This document shows positions 21,792 to 29,188 of a DNA stretch of 45,816 bases, one piece after another. How positions within the stretch are numbered: the stretch's first letter is position 1; the number at the start of each line of letters is the position of its first letter. A program made the translations under genes and the position numbers. The stretch is from a virus: the IMG/VR virus record IMGVR_UViG_3300008259_000283, positions 1 through 45,816 of that record; one strand, 5' to 3'. The notes beneath the pieces were generated by a model. The model did not search any database, had not been told where the DNA came from, and worked only from the letters and a program-made list of their open reading frames with translations.

Positions 21792-23561
21792 ATGGGATTT
21801 ACAAAAGAACAACTTTTACTTGAGTACACCAAGTGCGTTAGAAATACCGAATATGCTTTAAAAACATATTTGCAAACTTACGATAACACACAATCAAAGT
21901 ATGTCCCTCTAGAACTTTTTCCAGATCAAGTAACTCTTATTAATGATTACGAAGAACACAACGAAAACATAGCAAAAAAATATAGACAAGCTGGTGTATC
22001 TACCGTGACTGCCGCTTGGATCAGTAAAAAATTAGCATTTGCGCTCAAAAACAAACCTGAAAAGGTTTTGTGTATTGCGAATAAATTAGATACTGCGGTT
22101 GAATTTGCTAATAAAGTAAGAGGATTTATTGATCAATGGCCAAATTGGGTAGGTGTTACGTATAGTAATGAAAAAAACTCACAAAGACACTTTAAAATTT
22201 CTAACGGATGTGAAGTCAAAGCGGTTGCTACGTCTAAGGATGCTTTGAGAGGTTATACACCAACAATTCTTATTTTTGATGAGGCAGCATACATTGAAGC
22301 GGATAGTGATTTCTGGGCGGCTTGTATGGCCTCATTGTCTACTGGTGGTAAAGTAATTGTTATTTCAACACCCAACGGATATGACCCGATTTATTACGAA
22401 ATATATGATCAATCTTTACGAGGAATCAATGATTTCAAAATAACTGAAATGTTTTGGTGGAGAGATCCAAGATATACCAAAGATTTACAATTTTTGAAAG
22501 TAGATGACCTCATTCACTTCTATCTCAACAGAGACGAATATCCAGATTTGGAAATTGTAGATTTTTCTGAAACCTTACCATCAGATCGTGACTATGGTGA
22601 GATACAAAAATTAATTGAGACTGGATACAAACCAACTTCAAATTGGTTTGAAAAAATGGTCAAAAAATTAAAGTATGATAAAAGAAAAGTAGCTCAAGAG
22701 TTAGAATGTAATTTTTTGGGATCTGGTGATAATGTATTTGATTCTAATTTGGTTCAAAAAATATTGGAAAATGATGTAAAAGATCCAGTGAATAAAATGG
22801 TTAGTGGTGGTTTGTGGTTATGGAAAGAACCGATTTTGGGACACAGATACATAATGGGAGTTGACGTAAGTAGGGGTGATAGTGAGGATTTTTCAACTTT
22901 CCAAATTTTTGATTTTGATGACAAAGAACAAGCAGTTGAATATTTGGGAAAACTACCACCTGATAATTTGGCGGATATAGTTTATAAGTGGGCAACAATG
23001 TACAAAGCATTTGTTGTTATTGATATTACTGGTGGTATGGGTGTGTCAACTGCAAGAAAACTTCAAGAACTCGGTTACAAAGATCTTTATGTCGATGGTA
23101 TGGATATTGCTAACAAATGGAAATTCGATCCAAAAATGCAAGACAAAATACCAGGGATTAATTTCAATAATAAAAGAGTACAGATTATCTCAGCTTTAGA
23201 AGAATACTTTCGTCACGGTTTAAAGATACATTCAATTCGTCTTATAAATGAAATGAACACATTTGTTTATATCAATGGTCGTCCAGATCATATGAAAGGA
23301 CAACACGACGATTTAATTATGTCACTTGCTATGGCGGTGTACGTTGCTGATTACTCATTCACTCAGCTACAAAAAGTATCACAACAAGCAAAAGTCTTAC
23401 TAGAATCTTGGGAAGTAAAAACATATGAACAACCCTCGTCCCAACACTTTAATCCAGCATTACCAAATACAAATTATAAAGAAAATCCAGCGTTTAGAAA
23501 CCAACCATCAAGAGCTGACTACGAACAGTATTCTTGGTTGTTTGGTGGCGGTAAGCGTTGA
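21792..23561 (+). CDS. terL: Terminase large subunit (T4 gp17 type)
   Basis: A 589-residue packaging motor with both domains. ATPase: Walker A variant RQAGVST (65-71), Walker B TILIFDE (158-164), coupling motif ISTPNG (191-196). Nuclease (RNase H fold): DVSRGDSEDFS (358-368), VIDITGGMG (409-417) and HDDLIMSLA (504-512), supplying the three acidic positions. It pumps DNA into the prohead through the portal and cuts the concatemer at headful, as T4-type terminases do. It is followed at once by the portal gene. No small subunit was recognised in the window. Confidence 0.95.
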   Translation: MGFTKEQLLLEYTKCVRNTEYALKTYLQTYDNTQSKYVPLELFPDQVTLINDYEEHNENIAKKYRQAGVSTVTAAWISKKLAFALKNKPEKVLCIANKLDTAVEFANKVRGFIDQWPNWVGVTYSNEKNSQRHFKISNGCEVKAVATSKDALRGYTPTILIFDEAAYIEADSDFWAACMASLSTGGKVIVISTPNGYDPIYYEIYDQSLRGINDFKITEMFWWRDPRYTKDLQFLKVDDLIHFYLNRDEYPDLEIVDFSETLPSDRDYGEIQKLIETGYKPTSNWFEKMVKKLKYDKRKVAQELECNFLGSGDNVFDSNLVQKILENDVKDPVNKMVSGGLWLWKEPILGHRYIMGVDVSRGDSEDFSTFQIFDFDDKEQAVEYLGKLPPDNLADIVYKWATMYKAFVVIDITGGMGVSTARKLQELGYKDLYVDGMDIANKWKFDPKMQDKIPGINFNNKRVQIISALEEYFRHGLKIHSIRLINEMNTFVYINGRPDHMKGQHDDLIMSLAMAVYVADYSFTQLQKVSQQAKVLLESWEVKTYEQPSSQHFNPALPNTNYKENPAFRNQPSRADYEQYSWLFGGGKR

Positions 23562-23575
23562 TTTATAAAGCGAAA

Positions 23576-23583
23576 TATTTATT
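23576..23583 (+). promoter_or_regulatory. Phage-type TATTTATT box
   Basis: TATTTATT, 8 bases before the portal ATG at 23592. Confidence 0.5.
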
Positions 23584-23591
23584 GTTAAAAG

Positions 23592-23960
23592 ATGGAAGAT
23601 AAAAATCTAACAATATGGCAAAGGTTATCTCAATCCTTGGGACCGAACTCACTTTTAGGTCAAGATATACCCACTTACAAGTTTGATAAAAAAGAGTTAC
23701 TCAGAACACAAAGTAAAGATGAGTATGAAAAACAAAAACTTCAAGCACAACAAACTTACTATCTAGTAAGTCAATGGGCTAAAGTTGAAAATAACTTATA
23801 CAACCAAGCAGTATACTATGAACCTACTAGATTAGCATCATACTATGATTTCGAAAGTATGGAATATTCGTTAAGTTCTGAAACACTCATAGCAACACCT
23901 GATGGTTTTATAACTATAAAAGACCTTGCAGATAAAGGTATGATGATGGATCACATATAA
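23592..23960 (+). CDS. Portal protein N-extein plus intein block A
   Basis: A 122-residue frame. The first 92 residues are the N-terminal arm of a T4 gp20-type portal (TRLASYYDFESMEY). At 23868 the sequence switches to an intein N-terminus: Ser1, then LSSETLIATPDGFITIKDL, a normal block A. The frame stops 30 residues into the intein (TAA 23958-23960), in the middle of what should be the splicing domain. The rest of the intein and the portal continue in the -1 frame. As written, no full portal can be made without recoding, trans-splicing or a sequence correction. See the intein entry and finding. Confidence 0.8.
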   Translation: MEDKNLTIWQRLSQSLGPNSLLGQDIPTYKFDKKELLRTQSKDEYEKQKLQAQQTYYLVSQWAKVENNLYNQAVYYEPTRLASYYDFESMEYSLSSETLIATPDGFITIKDLADKGMMMDHI

Positions 23961-24715
23961 TCGCAACTTATGGTCACAGATTTTTGAAACGCGATGGTGT
24001 TTTCGAGGTTGTTGAGAATTTGAAACCGGGTGATTCTATGATGCCATTTTATCGTAAATCATTTTATGATAATCAAAATTATAATTGGGTATATGTATGT
24101 AATTCTAATGAAGGACATCACGGATGGGTTTCTGAACACAAATTAATTGCTGAATGGTATTACAACACTAAAGTTAGTACTGACGAGGAAGTTCATCACA
24201 AAGATTTTAATGGTAAAAATAATAACCCTGAAAATTTACAAATTATGAATATTTCAGAACACAGGGCTTACCACAGGAAATTGAATAATGAAAAACTTTG
24301 GGCTAATCCAGAGTATAGGGAAAAAATGTCAATTGTTGCTAAAAGAAAAGGAAAATTGAGTTGGAATGGAAGAAGAGCTGGGGTAAAGAATCCAGCTTAT
24401 TTTCATATACCATACGACTTGATAGTTCAAAAAGCAACTGAACATAAAACTTTAATGGGAACAGCGAACGCTCTTAAGGTTTCATATAAAAAATTACAAA
24501 GAGAAATAACCTATGCTGGTTATAAAGATTGGAGTACTTTTTGTTTTGCTTATGGTATTGAAAGATCAAAATACTCAACAGCCAAAGTTAAAGGTGATAG
24601 TTATGTGTTCAACCATAAAATTGTAAGTATTGAACCACATGGAGTTGTACCAGTATATGATTTGAGTGTACCTGGATATAAAAACTTTGCTACTGACACC
24701 ATATTTTCCCATAAC
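23868..24715 (+). other. Intein with HNH homing endonuclease in the portal gene
   Basis: Block A begins at Ser1 (23868). Block B, SHIIATYGHRF...VENLKPGD, starts near 23951 in the -1 frame. An HNH nuclease sits inside: LIAEWYYN, VHHKDFNGKNNNPENLQIM and SEHRAYH (about 24130-24280). The end is block F/G, VPVYDLSVPGYKNFATD then SHN at 24715, with Thr as +1 residue. The portal motif continues as TPEIASALDTYAEES. Between blocks A and B, where about 40-50 residues are usual, there are almost none and the frame changes. The homing nuclease appears intact. Confidence 0.8.
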
Positions 24716-26278
24716 ACACCAGAAATTGCGTCTGCGTTGGACACATACGCTGAAGAATCAACAACAGTTGATGAAAATGGTTTTATGTTACAGATTTATT
24801 CTGATTCACCCAGAATTAAATCAATTCTAGCAGATTTATTTAATAATGCTCTAGACATCAACACAAACTTACCTATGTGGACACGTAATACAGCAAAATA
24901 TGGTGACAATTTTGTGTTTTTAAAACTAGACCCTGAAAAAGGTGTTGTTGGCTGTTTACAACTCCCAAATATTGAAATAGAAAGGATTGAGGTTGGAATG
25001 AAAGGACGGGCAACATCAGGATTCGGTGCTGCACAAGCTTCGAATGCTGACACAAAAAGTCTAACATTCACTTGGAAAAACAAACAATTGGATTTTAATA
25101 GTTGGGAAATAGCACACTTCAGATTGTTGGGGGATGATCGTAAATTACCTTACGGAACTGCTATGACAGAAAAAGCTAGGAGGATTTGGAAACAATTGGT
25201 ACTGGCTGAAGATGCAATGCTTGTTTATAGAACATCTAGAGCACCTGAGAGAAGAGTATTCAAAGTTTACGTAGGTAATATGGACGATGCCGATGTTTAC
25301 CCATATGTCCAAAGATTTGCACAACAGTTCAAAAAAGATCAGATTGCTGACCCGAAAACAGGAAATGTTGATATGAGGTTCAACCAAATGGCGGTAGACC
25401 AAGATTTTTTCATACCTGTTCGTGATCCAGCAGCACCAACACCGATTGATACATTGGCTGGTGCTCAAAACCTATCAGAAATTGCGGATATAGAATATAT
25501 TCAGAAAAAACTTTTAACCGCACTTAGAATTCCTAAAGCATTTTTAGGTTTTGAAGAACCCGTGGGTGATGGGAAGAATTTGTCGTTACAGGATATCCGA
25601 TTTGCAAGAACTATCAATAGAATTCAAAAGTGTATGATTGCCGAACTAAATAAAATTGCAATTATACACTTGTTTCTACTTGGGTTTGAAGATGAATTAG
25701 GTTCATTTCAATTATCACTTACTAATCCATCCAAACAAGCTGATTTACTTGCGGTAGAAGTTTGGAAAGAAAAAATGTTGTTGTATAGAGATGCGGTTAC
25801 AAAAATTGAAGGGATTGCCCCAGTATCGGTAGCTTGGGCTAAAAAACACGTTCTTGGGTTTTCGGACGATGAAATCAAACTTGATTTACAACAACAGAGA
25901 ATGGAAATGGCGGTTGCCGCAGAACTCACAAACACACCTAATGTTATTAACAGAACTGGTTTATTTGATAACATTGATAAGTTATATGGAAAACAAACAT
26001 TGAGTGGTGAAACTTCTACGTCAGAAACCGCACCTATGGGTGGAGCAGAACCTTTACCACCAATAGGTGGTGATATGGGAAGTCCTCAACCTGATTTTGG
26101 TGGCGGAGGGTTACCACCCGCACCAGAAGAACCTACGTTAGCTCCAGAGAGTAGGAAAAAAACACCAAATATAATTTTGGAAAGAATGCAAATTGATACT
26201 ATAGATGACATTGATTTCAGTAAAGGTGAAAAAATACTGAACTCAATTCAAAATGAACTAGACAAATTATCGGATTGA
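23936..26278 (+). CDS. Intein C-part with HNH, then portal protein C-extein
   Basis: This frame is open from 23936 (after a TAA at 23933-23935) and has no ATG before 24036; the first non-ATG start is a TTG at 23984, which would already have lost block B. After the intein ends at 24715, about 520 residues of portal follow: PEIASALDTYAEES, MWTRNTAKYGDNFVF, HFRLLGDD, YGTAMTEKARRIWKQL, EDAMLVYRTSRAPERRVF, and KLLTALRIPKAFLGFEE. This is a gp20-type portal, the dodecamer through which DNA enters and leaves the head. Total extein length, about 612 residues, is normal. The tail is Pro/Gly-rich and acidic. Confidence 0.9.
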   Translation, partial: RYDDGSHIIATYGHRFLKRDGVFEVVENLKPGDSMMPFYRKSFYDNQNYNWVYVCNSNEGHHGWVSEHKLIAEWYYNTKVSTDEEVHHKDFNGKNNNPENLQIMNISEHRAYHRKLNNEKLWANPEYREKMSIVAKRKGKLSWNGRRAGVKNPAYFHIPYDLIVQKATEHKTLMGTANALKVSYKKLQREITYAGYKDWSTFCFAYGIERSKYSTAKVKGDSYVFNHKIVSIEPHGVVPVYDLSVPGYKNFATDTIFSHNTPEIASALDTYAEESTTVDENGFMLQIYSDSPRIKSILADLFNNALDINTNLPMWTRNTAKYGDNFVFLKLDPEKGVVGCLQLPNIEIERIEVGMKGRATSGFGAAQASNADTKSLTFTWKNKQLDFNSWEIAHFRLLGDDRKLPYGTAMTEKARRIWKQLVLAEDAMLVYRTSRAPERRVFKVYVGNMDDADVYPYVQRFAQQFKKDQIADPKTGNVDMRFNQMAVDQDFFIPVRDPAAPTPIDTLAGAQNLSEIADIEYIQKKLLTALRIPKAFLGFEEPVGDGKNLSLQDIRFARTINRIQKCMIAELNKIAIIHLFLLGFEDELGSFQLSLTNPSKQADLLAVEVWKEKMLLYRDAVTKIEGIAPVSVAWAKKHVLGFSDDEIKLDLQQQRMEMAVAAELTNTPNVINRTGLFDNIDKLYGKQTLSGETSTSETAPMGGAEPLPPIGGDMGSPQPDFGGGGLPPAPEEPTLAPESRKKTPNIILERMQIDTIDDIDFSKGEKILNSIQNELDKLSD

Positions 26279-26280
26279 AC

Positions 26281-26288
26281 TATTTAAT
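26281..26288 (+). promoter_or_regulatory. Variant phage-type box TATTTAAT
   Basis: TATTTAAT, 12 bases before the ATG at 26301. Confidence 0.35.
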
Positions 26289-26300
26289 AATAAAAAAACT

Positions 26301-27002
26301 ATGAAATTTGGAGAACTATTTTCAGCGGTAGAAAATCACTTGATATCCTCTTACGAAAAGGGAATATTTGAATCAGAAATAAAAACATTCAAAAATTTAA
26401 TTTTGAGAAATGAAGAGCTATCATCGATATTTCATCTTTACAATCAATTGAATGAAACAAAATCTTTAGATAGAGAATCGGCTGAATTATTAATTCAAGA
26501 AACAATTAGACAAATTGACACTCTGAAACCTAACACAAAAAAGAAATTAGCCGAATTATGGGTAAAAAATGTAAAGACAAAAAATATCTATGAGGATATA
26601 GACAATTTAATTTATACGGACATTTCAAATTTAGTAGAAACCGTACAATCCAAAAAGAAATTAATTTCAACACTAACGGAAACTATTCAGCCTAAAGAAA
26701 AAATCAATATACCAATAACAACACTATTTAAGATAGCCAATCGAACAACAGCTGAATATGTTCAAAGTTTGGATGAAGATACAAAAAAAGAATTGTCAAA
26801 CATCCTCACAGAAGATGCTCAAGTATTAGAAAACAAATACGACAAGTTGAAAGAGGAAACAATAGAAAAGTTGAAACAAAAATTGTCAGAAAATTCGGGT
26901 GAAGTTTACGATAAAATTGAACAAGTTCTCTATCAAATTGACAAGGAGTCATTTGACAAAATTAATTACGTAAGATTAAAGTCTTTATCAGACAATTTAT
27001 AA
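26301..27002 (+). CDS. Helical protein following the portal
   Basis: A 233-residue, almost entirely helical protein (EIKTFKNLILRNEELSSIFH, ETIRQIDTLKPNTKKKLAEL, and a C-terminal coiled coil around KYDKLKEETIEKLKQKLSE). No catalytic motif. Proteins of this size and composition sit directly after the portal in related T4-like phages, from memory. It probably helps head assembly. It converges with the bS21 gene with a gap of only 2 bases. Confidence 0.65.
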   Translation: MKFGELFSAVENHLISSYEKGIFESEIKTFKNLILRNEELSSIFHLYNQLNETKSLDRESAELLIQETIRQIDTLKPNTKKKLAELWVKNVKTKNIYEDIDNLIYTDISNLVETVQSKKKLISTLTETIQPKEKINIPITTLFKIANRTTAEYVQSLDEDTKKELSNILTEDAQVLENKYDKLKEETIEKLKQKLSENSGEVYDKIEQVLYQIDKESFDKINYVRLKSLSDNL

Positions 27003-27004
27003 TC

Positions 27005-27196
27005 TTAGTTTTCTGAGTCACGTTTTTTTTGAATGAACTGGGCTTTCAAAATTTCTTTTCTTCTTTTTTGAGACTTACTTTCAAAAGACAATCTTGATAA
27101 TAGTCCTTCATTCTGTTTAGTTTTGATAATTTTTCCTTTTAATAATTTTAAGGATCTATCAAGATTTGGTGTTCCGTTTACTTTAATTTTAATCAT
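27005..27196 (-). CDS. rpsU: Ribosomal protein bS21 homologue
   Basis: A 63-residue basic protein: MIKIKVNGTPNLDRSLKLLK, GKIIKTKQNEGLLSRLSFES, then KSQKRRKEILKAQFIQKK. The order (a short strand, a helix with LDRSLKxLK, a RLxFExxSxKRRKEIxKAQ helix) and length match bS21. It binds the 30S platform near the anti-Shine-Dalgarno end of 16S rRNA. In Flavobacteriia, bS21 with bS18 and bS6 is reported to bury the anti-Shine-Dalgarno sequence, so a phage copy could change which mRNAs are started. It is alone on the minus strand inside the plus-strand head block and has a host-type promoter. The ATG at 27194-27196 is preferred to an upstream frame extension. Confidence 0.85.
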   Translation of the reverse strand: MIKIKVNGTPNLDRSLKLLKGKIIKTKQNEGLLSRLSFESKSQKRRKEILKAQFIQKKRDSEN

Positions 27197-27212
27197 GTGT
27201 AATAAATAATAC

Positions 27213-27243
27213 AAAAGTTAAAAAAAATTTGATTTCTATCAAT
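27213..27243 (-). promoter_or_regulatory. Host-type promoter of the bS21 gene
   Basis: On the minus strand ATTG (27240-27243), 19 bases, TAACTTTT (27213-27220), 16 bases before the ATG. It indicates transcription by the host polymerase. Confidence 0.6.
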
Positions 27244-27291
27244 AATTGTGTTATTTTTTTGTCAAAATAAACGAGTATAGAATATGAATAA

Positions 27292-27741
27292 ATGAAGAAA
27301 GGTAAGACCTGTAAATTGACTGGATTTACAAGATTAAAAAGTACGTATGGAACTGTGGATTCCAAAACATTTAAATCTTTGTATTTAAACATACAAAGTT
27401 GGGTGACACCCCAAAAAAATGTCGATAACTGGTCAAGAATTGTAAATTTTTTAAATAGAGAAATTAAAGAGACCATAAACGAATTTTTGGACACAACGTT
27501 ATTACAACCAAAATTCATTTTAGATTTAGACCTTAGAACAAGTGGATTAGTAACGGGAAAGAAAAGTTTTATGAACTTAGAAATAACTTTTTTTGTAGCA
27601 AAAAATGTGGAGTTCAAATCATCTTCATTAAGAAATCACCTTCAAAATCTAACATCAATTATAAACTCCGAAAATTTTACTAAGAATAACTACTTCAAAT
27701 TTGAAAAAACAAAGAAACTGAAAACAATTGATATTAACTAA
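27292..27741 (+). CDS. Conserved phage protein between portal and protease
   Basis: A 149-residue basic protein with CKLTGFTRLKSTYGTV, FKSLYLNIQSWVTPQ, FLDTTLLQPKFILDLDLRTSGL and KKSFMNLEITFFV. The strand-rich DLDLRTSG...KKSFMNLE(I/V)TFF pattern is conserved in T4-like environmental phages that I recall, with no assigned function. The location in the head operon suggests head assembly or completion. Confidence 0.7.
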   Translation: MKKGKTCKLTGFTRLKSTYGTVDSKTFKSLYLNIQSWVTPQKNVDNWSRIVNFLNREIKETINEFLDTTLLQPKFILDLDLRTSGLVTGKKSFMNLEITFFVAKNVEFKSSSLRNHLQNLTSIINSENFTKNNYFKFEKTKKLKTIDIN

Positions 27742-27749
27742 TATTTATC
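27742..27749 (+). promoter_or_regulatory. Phage-type TATTTATC box
   Basis: TATTTATC, 13 bases before the protease ATG at 27763. Confidence 0.5.
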
Positions 27750-27762
27750 AATAAAAATTTCA

Positions 27763-28494
27763 ATGAAAATATTAGGACCTAATGAAGTTGGTAGAGGAAT
27801 ACTAATCGAAATGGATGCTGGATACATTTCAGCAACCGATGAAAGAAACTTAAAAGTTATTCAAGAACAAAAAAGTCAATTAGATTATTCGAAACCTTTT
27901 GAATTTTACGCAGTACTTCAAAAATACAATACACCAAATAGAAATGGTAGAATATATCCCGAAGAAATTCTTAAAAGAGAAGCTGAAAACTATAAAAAAT
28001 TAATTAAGAAAGGTGTCGCATTATCTGAATTGAATCACCCAGAATCGTCCCTAATTGATTTGGATAGAGTTTGTCACATTATCACAGATCTTTGGTGGGA
28101 AAATCAAATGTTACTAGGTAAGTTGAAGTTATTGACCTCACCAGGATTTCACGAGAGAGGTATTGTTTCCACAAAAGGAGATCAGGCCGCAAACTTATTA
28201 AGACAAGGTGTTACTTTAGGTATATCATCAAGAGGTGTTGGATCATTAAAAAAAGTCGGAGAACAAAATGAAGTTCAAAAAGATTTCGAATTAATATGTT
28301 TTGACTTGGTTTCTTCACCATCAACACCGGGAGCATATCTATTTTCGAATATTGATGACAGACATTCGTTTGATGAAAATATTGAAGAAGAAAAAAGAAT
28401 GAGACAAATATCCACAGAATCATCAAATAATGGTAATCCCATGAACCGCTCTATTGACTTAATGAATAAATTGAATAACTTTTTAAGAAAATAA
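27763..28494 (+). CDS. Prohead core protease (T4 gp21 type)
   Basis: A 243-residue serine protease. The core matches gp21-like enzymes: FYAVLQKYNTPNRNGRIYP, ALSELNHPESS (catalytic His92), LWWENQMLLGKLKLLTSP and GVTLGISSRGVGS (catalytic Ser155 or Ser156). In T4 this enzyme cleaves the scaffold, the capsid protein and other head proteins after (L/I)-x-E, then itself. It contains its own candidate site VIQE|QK (31-37), consistent with self-processing, and its presumed substrates with L-x-E sites surround it in this window. It lies between portal and scaffold, as in T4. Confidence 0.92.
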   Translation: MKILGPNEVGRGILIEMDAGYISATDERNLKVIQEQKSQLDYSKPFEFYAVLQKYNTPNRNGRIYPEEILKREAENYKKLIKKGVALSELNHPESSLIDLDRVCHIITDLWWENQMLLGKLKLLTSPGFHERGIVSTKGDQAANLLRQGVTLGISSRGVGSLKKVGEQNEVQKDFELICFDLVSSPSTPGAYLFSNIDDRHSFDENIEEEKRMRQISTESSNNGNPMNRSIDLMNKLNNFLRK

Positions 28495-28497
28495 TCT

Positions 28498-28710
28498 ATG
28501 GAAGAATCAAAGTATTTTGTATCAAAGATACAATATGACCTACCTGATGAAAATTCAGGTAAGATCAAAAAGATCACTGAAATGAAACTTGTTAAAGCAA
28601 TTTCAGTTACAGACGTTGAAGCTAAGGTTACTGAAAAGTATCAAGGTTTCCAACACGATTGGCGAATAACATCGGTAATCGAAAGTAAAATCGATGAAGT
28701 GATCGAGTAA
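28498..28710 (+). CDS. DUF4494 family protein
   Basis: A 70-residue protein: KYFVSKIQYDLPDENSGKIKKITEMKLVKAISVTDVEAKVTEKY, then DWRITSVIESKIDEVI. This strand-helix order with G.xKK.TE.xLV.A.S.T(E/D)(A/V)E is that of DUF4494, found mostly in Bacteroidota and their phages, which supports the host call. No function is known. It begins 3 bases after the protease stop and is followed by a strong terminator. Confidence 0.8.
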   Translation: MEESKYFVSKIQYDLPDENSGKIKKITEMKLVKAISVTDVEAKVTEKYQGFQHDWRITSVIESKIDEVIE

Positions 28711-28715
28711 AAATC

Positions 28716-28744
28716 AACCCCACCAAAGAGTGGGGTTTTTTTTT
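28716..28744 (+). terminator. Intrinsic terminator after DUF4494
   Basis: AACCCCAC, loop CAAAGA, GTGGGGTT, then a run of T (to 28744): a strong rho-independent terminator separating the protease from the scaffold transcription unit. Confidence 0.9.
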
Positions 28745-28800
28745 GGAAATTTTTTTTACAACAAAAATTGTAAAAATCAATATTTTTTACGCTATGGGCA

Positions 28801-28808
28801 TATTTATA
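28801..28808 (+). promoter_or_regulatory. Phage-type TATTTATA box
   Basis: TATTTATA, 20 bases before the ATG at 28829. An ATG at 28808 overlaps the box, so 28829 is the likelier start. Confidence 0.5.
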
Positions 28809-28828
28809 TGGAAAAATTTAATATTTCT

Positions 28829-29188
28829 ATGGCAGACAAAAAGTCATTAGTAGAGGAAGCACTTCTTCAGATGAAAAATCTTGAAGATGTTGTTACTGAA
28901 AACGCAAAAGGAATACTTGCTTCGACTATGAAGGAAGAAATCTCTGAGTTGGTAAAAGAGTCTTTGAAAAAGAAGACTAAAAATAAATTAAAAGAACAAG
29001 ACGAACCAGATATGGATTCTGAGGAAGAAATGGATATGGATTCTGAAGAAGAAATGGATATGGATTCTGAGGAAGAAATGGATATGGATTCTGAGGAAGA
29101 AATGGATATGGGTACTGAGGAATTTGACATTGATGTAGAAGATGATGTGGTTGAAATACCAGACAATGCCCGAAACTATGTCCGATAG
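28829..29188 (+). CDS. Scaffold-like acidic protein, first frame
   Basis: A 119-residue protein. The first 56 residues are a helical domain (LVEEALLQMKNLEDVV) ending KLKE|QD, a candidate protease site. Four copies of MDSEEEMD follow, then EFDIDVEDDVVEIPD. Position after the protease and before the capsid gene, helical plus acidic composition, and L-x-E sites all fit a gp22-type core scaffold. The stop comes 23 bases into the next frame, which continues with further scaffold-like sequence, so the two may be one protein interrupted by a +1 shift. Starts at 28730 or 28808 are less likely because they fall in the terminator or box. Confidence 0.7.
   Translation: MADKKSLVEEALLQMKNLEDVVTENAKGILASTMKEEISELVKESLKKKTKNKLKEQDEPDMDSEEEMDMDSEEEMDMDSEEEMDMDSEEEMDMGTEEFDIDVEDDVVEIPDNARNYVR
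29009..29104 (+). repeat. Tandem 24-base repeat, four copies
   Basis: The unit GATATGGATTCTGAGGAAGA plus AATG occurs four times with one silent G/A change (copy 2), encoding DMDSEEEM. A fifth, degenerate copy follows at 29105. It is coding, in frame, and likely to vary in copy number. Confidence 0.9.

Noticed and set aside
23930-23962. Programmed -1 frameshift joining the two portal frames
   Set aside because: No slippery heptamer lies between the TAA at 23933 in one frame and the TAA at 23958 in the other, and the missing intein residues would remain unexplained.
23868-23984. A true split intein with two separately translated halves
   Set aside because: The second half has no ATG and its first possible start (TTG at 23984) comes after block B; a deletion or assembly fault fits better, though the idea is kept as an alternative in the finding.
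29009-29104. Regular 24-base repeats that could suggest a CRISPR array
   Set aside because: The copies are directly adjacent without spacers, in frame, and encode an acidic repeat protein.
28867-29166. Minus-strand Ser/Ile-rich reading frame
   Set aside because: It is the antisense shadow of the Asp/Glu/Met repeats of the scaffold gene.
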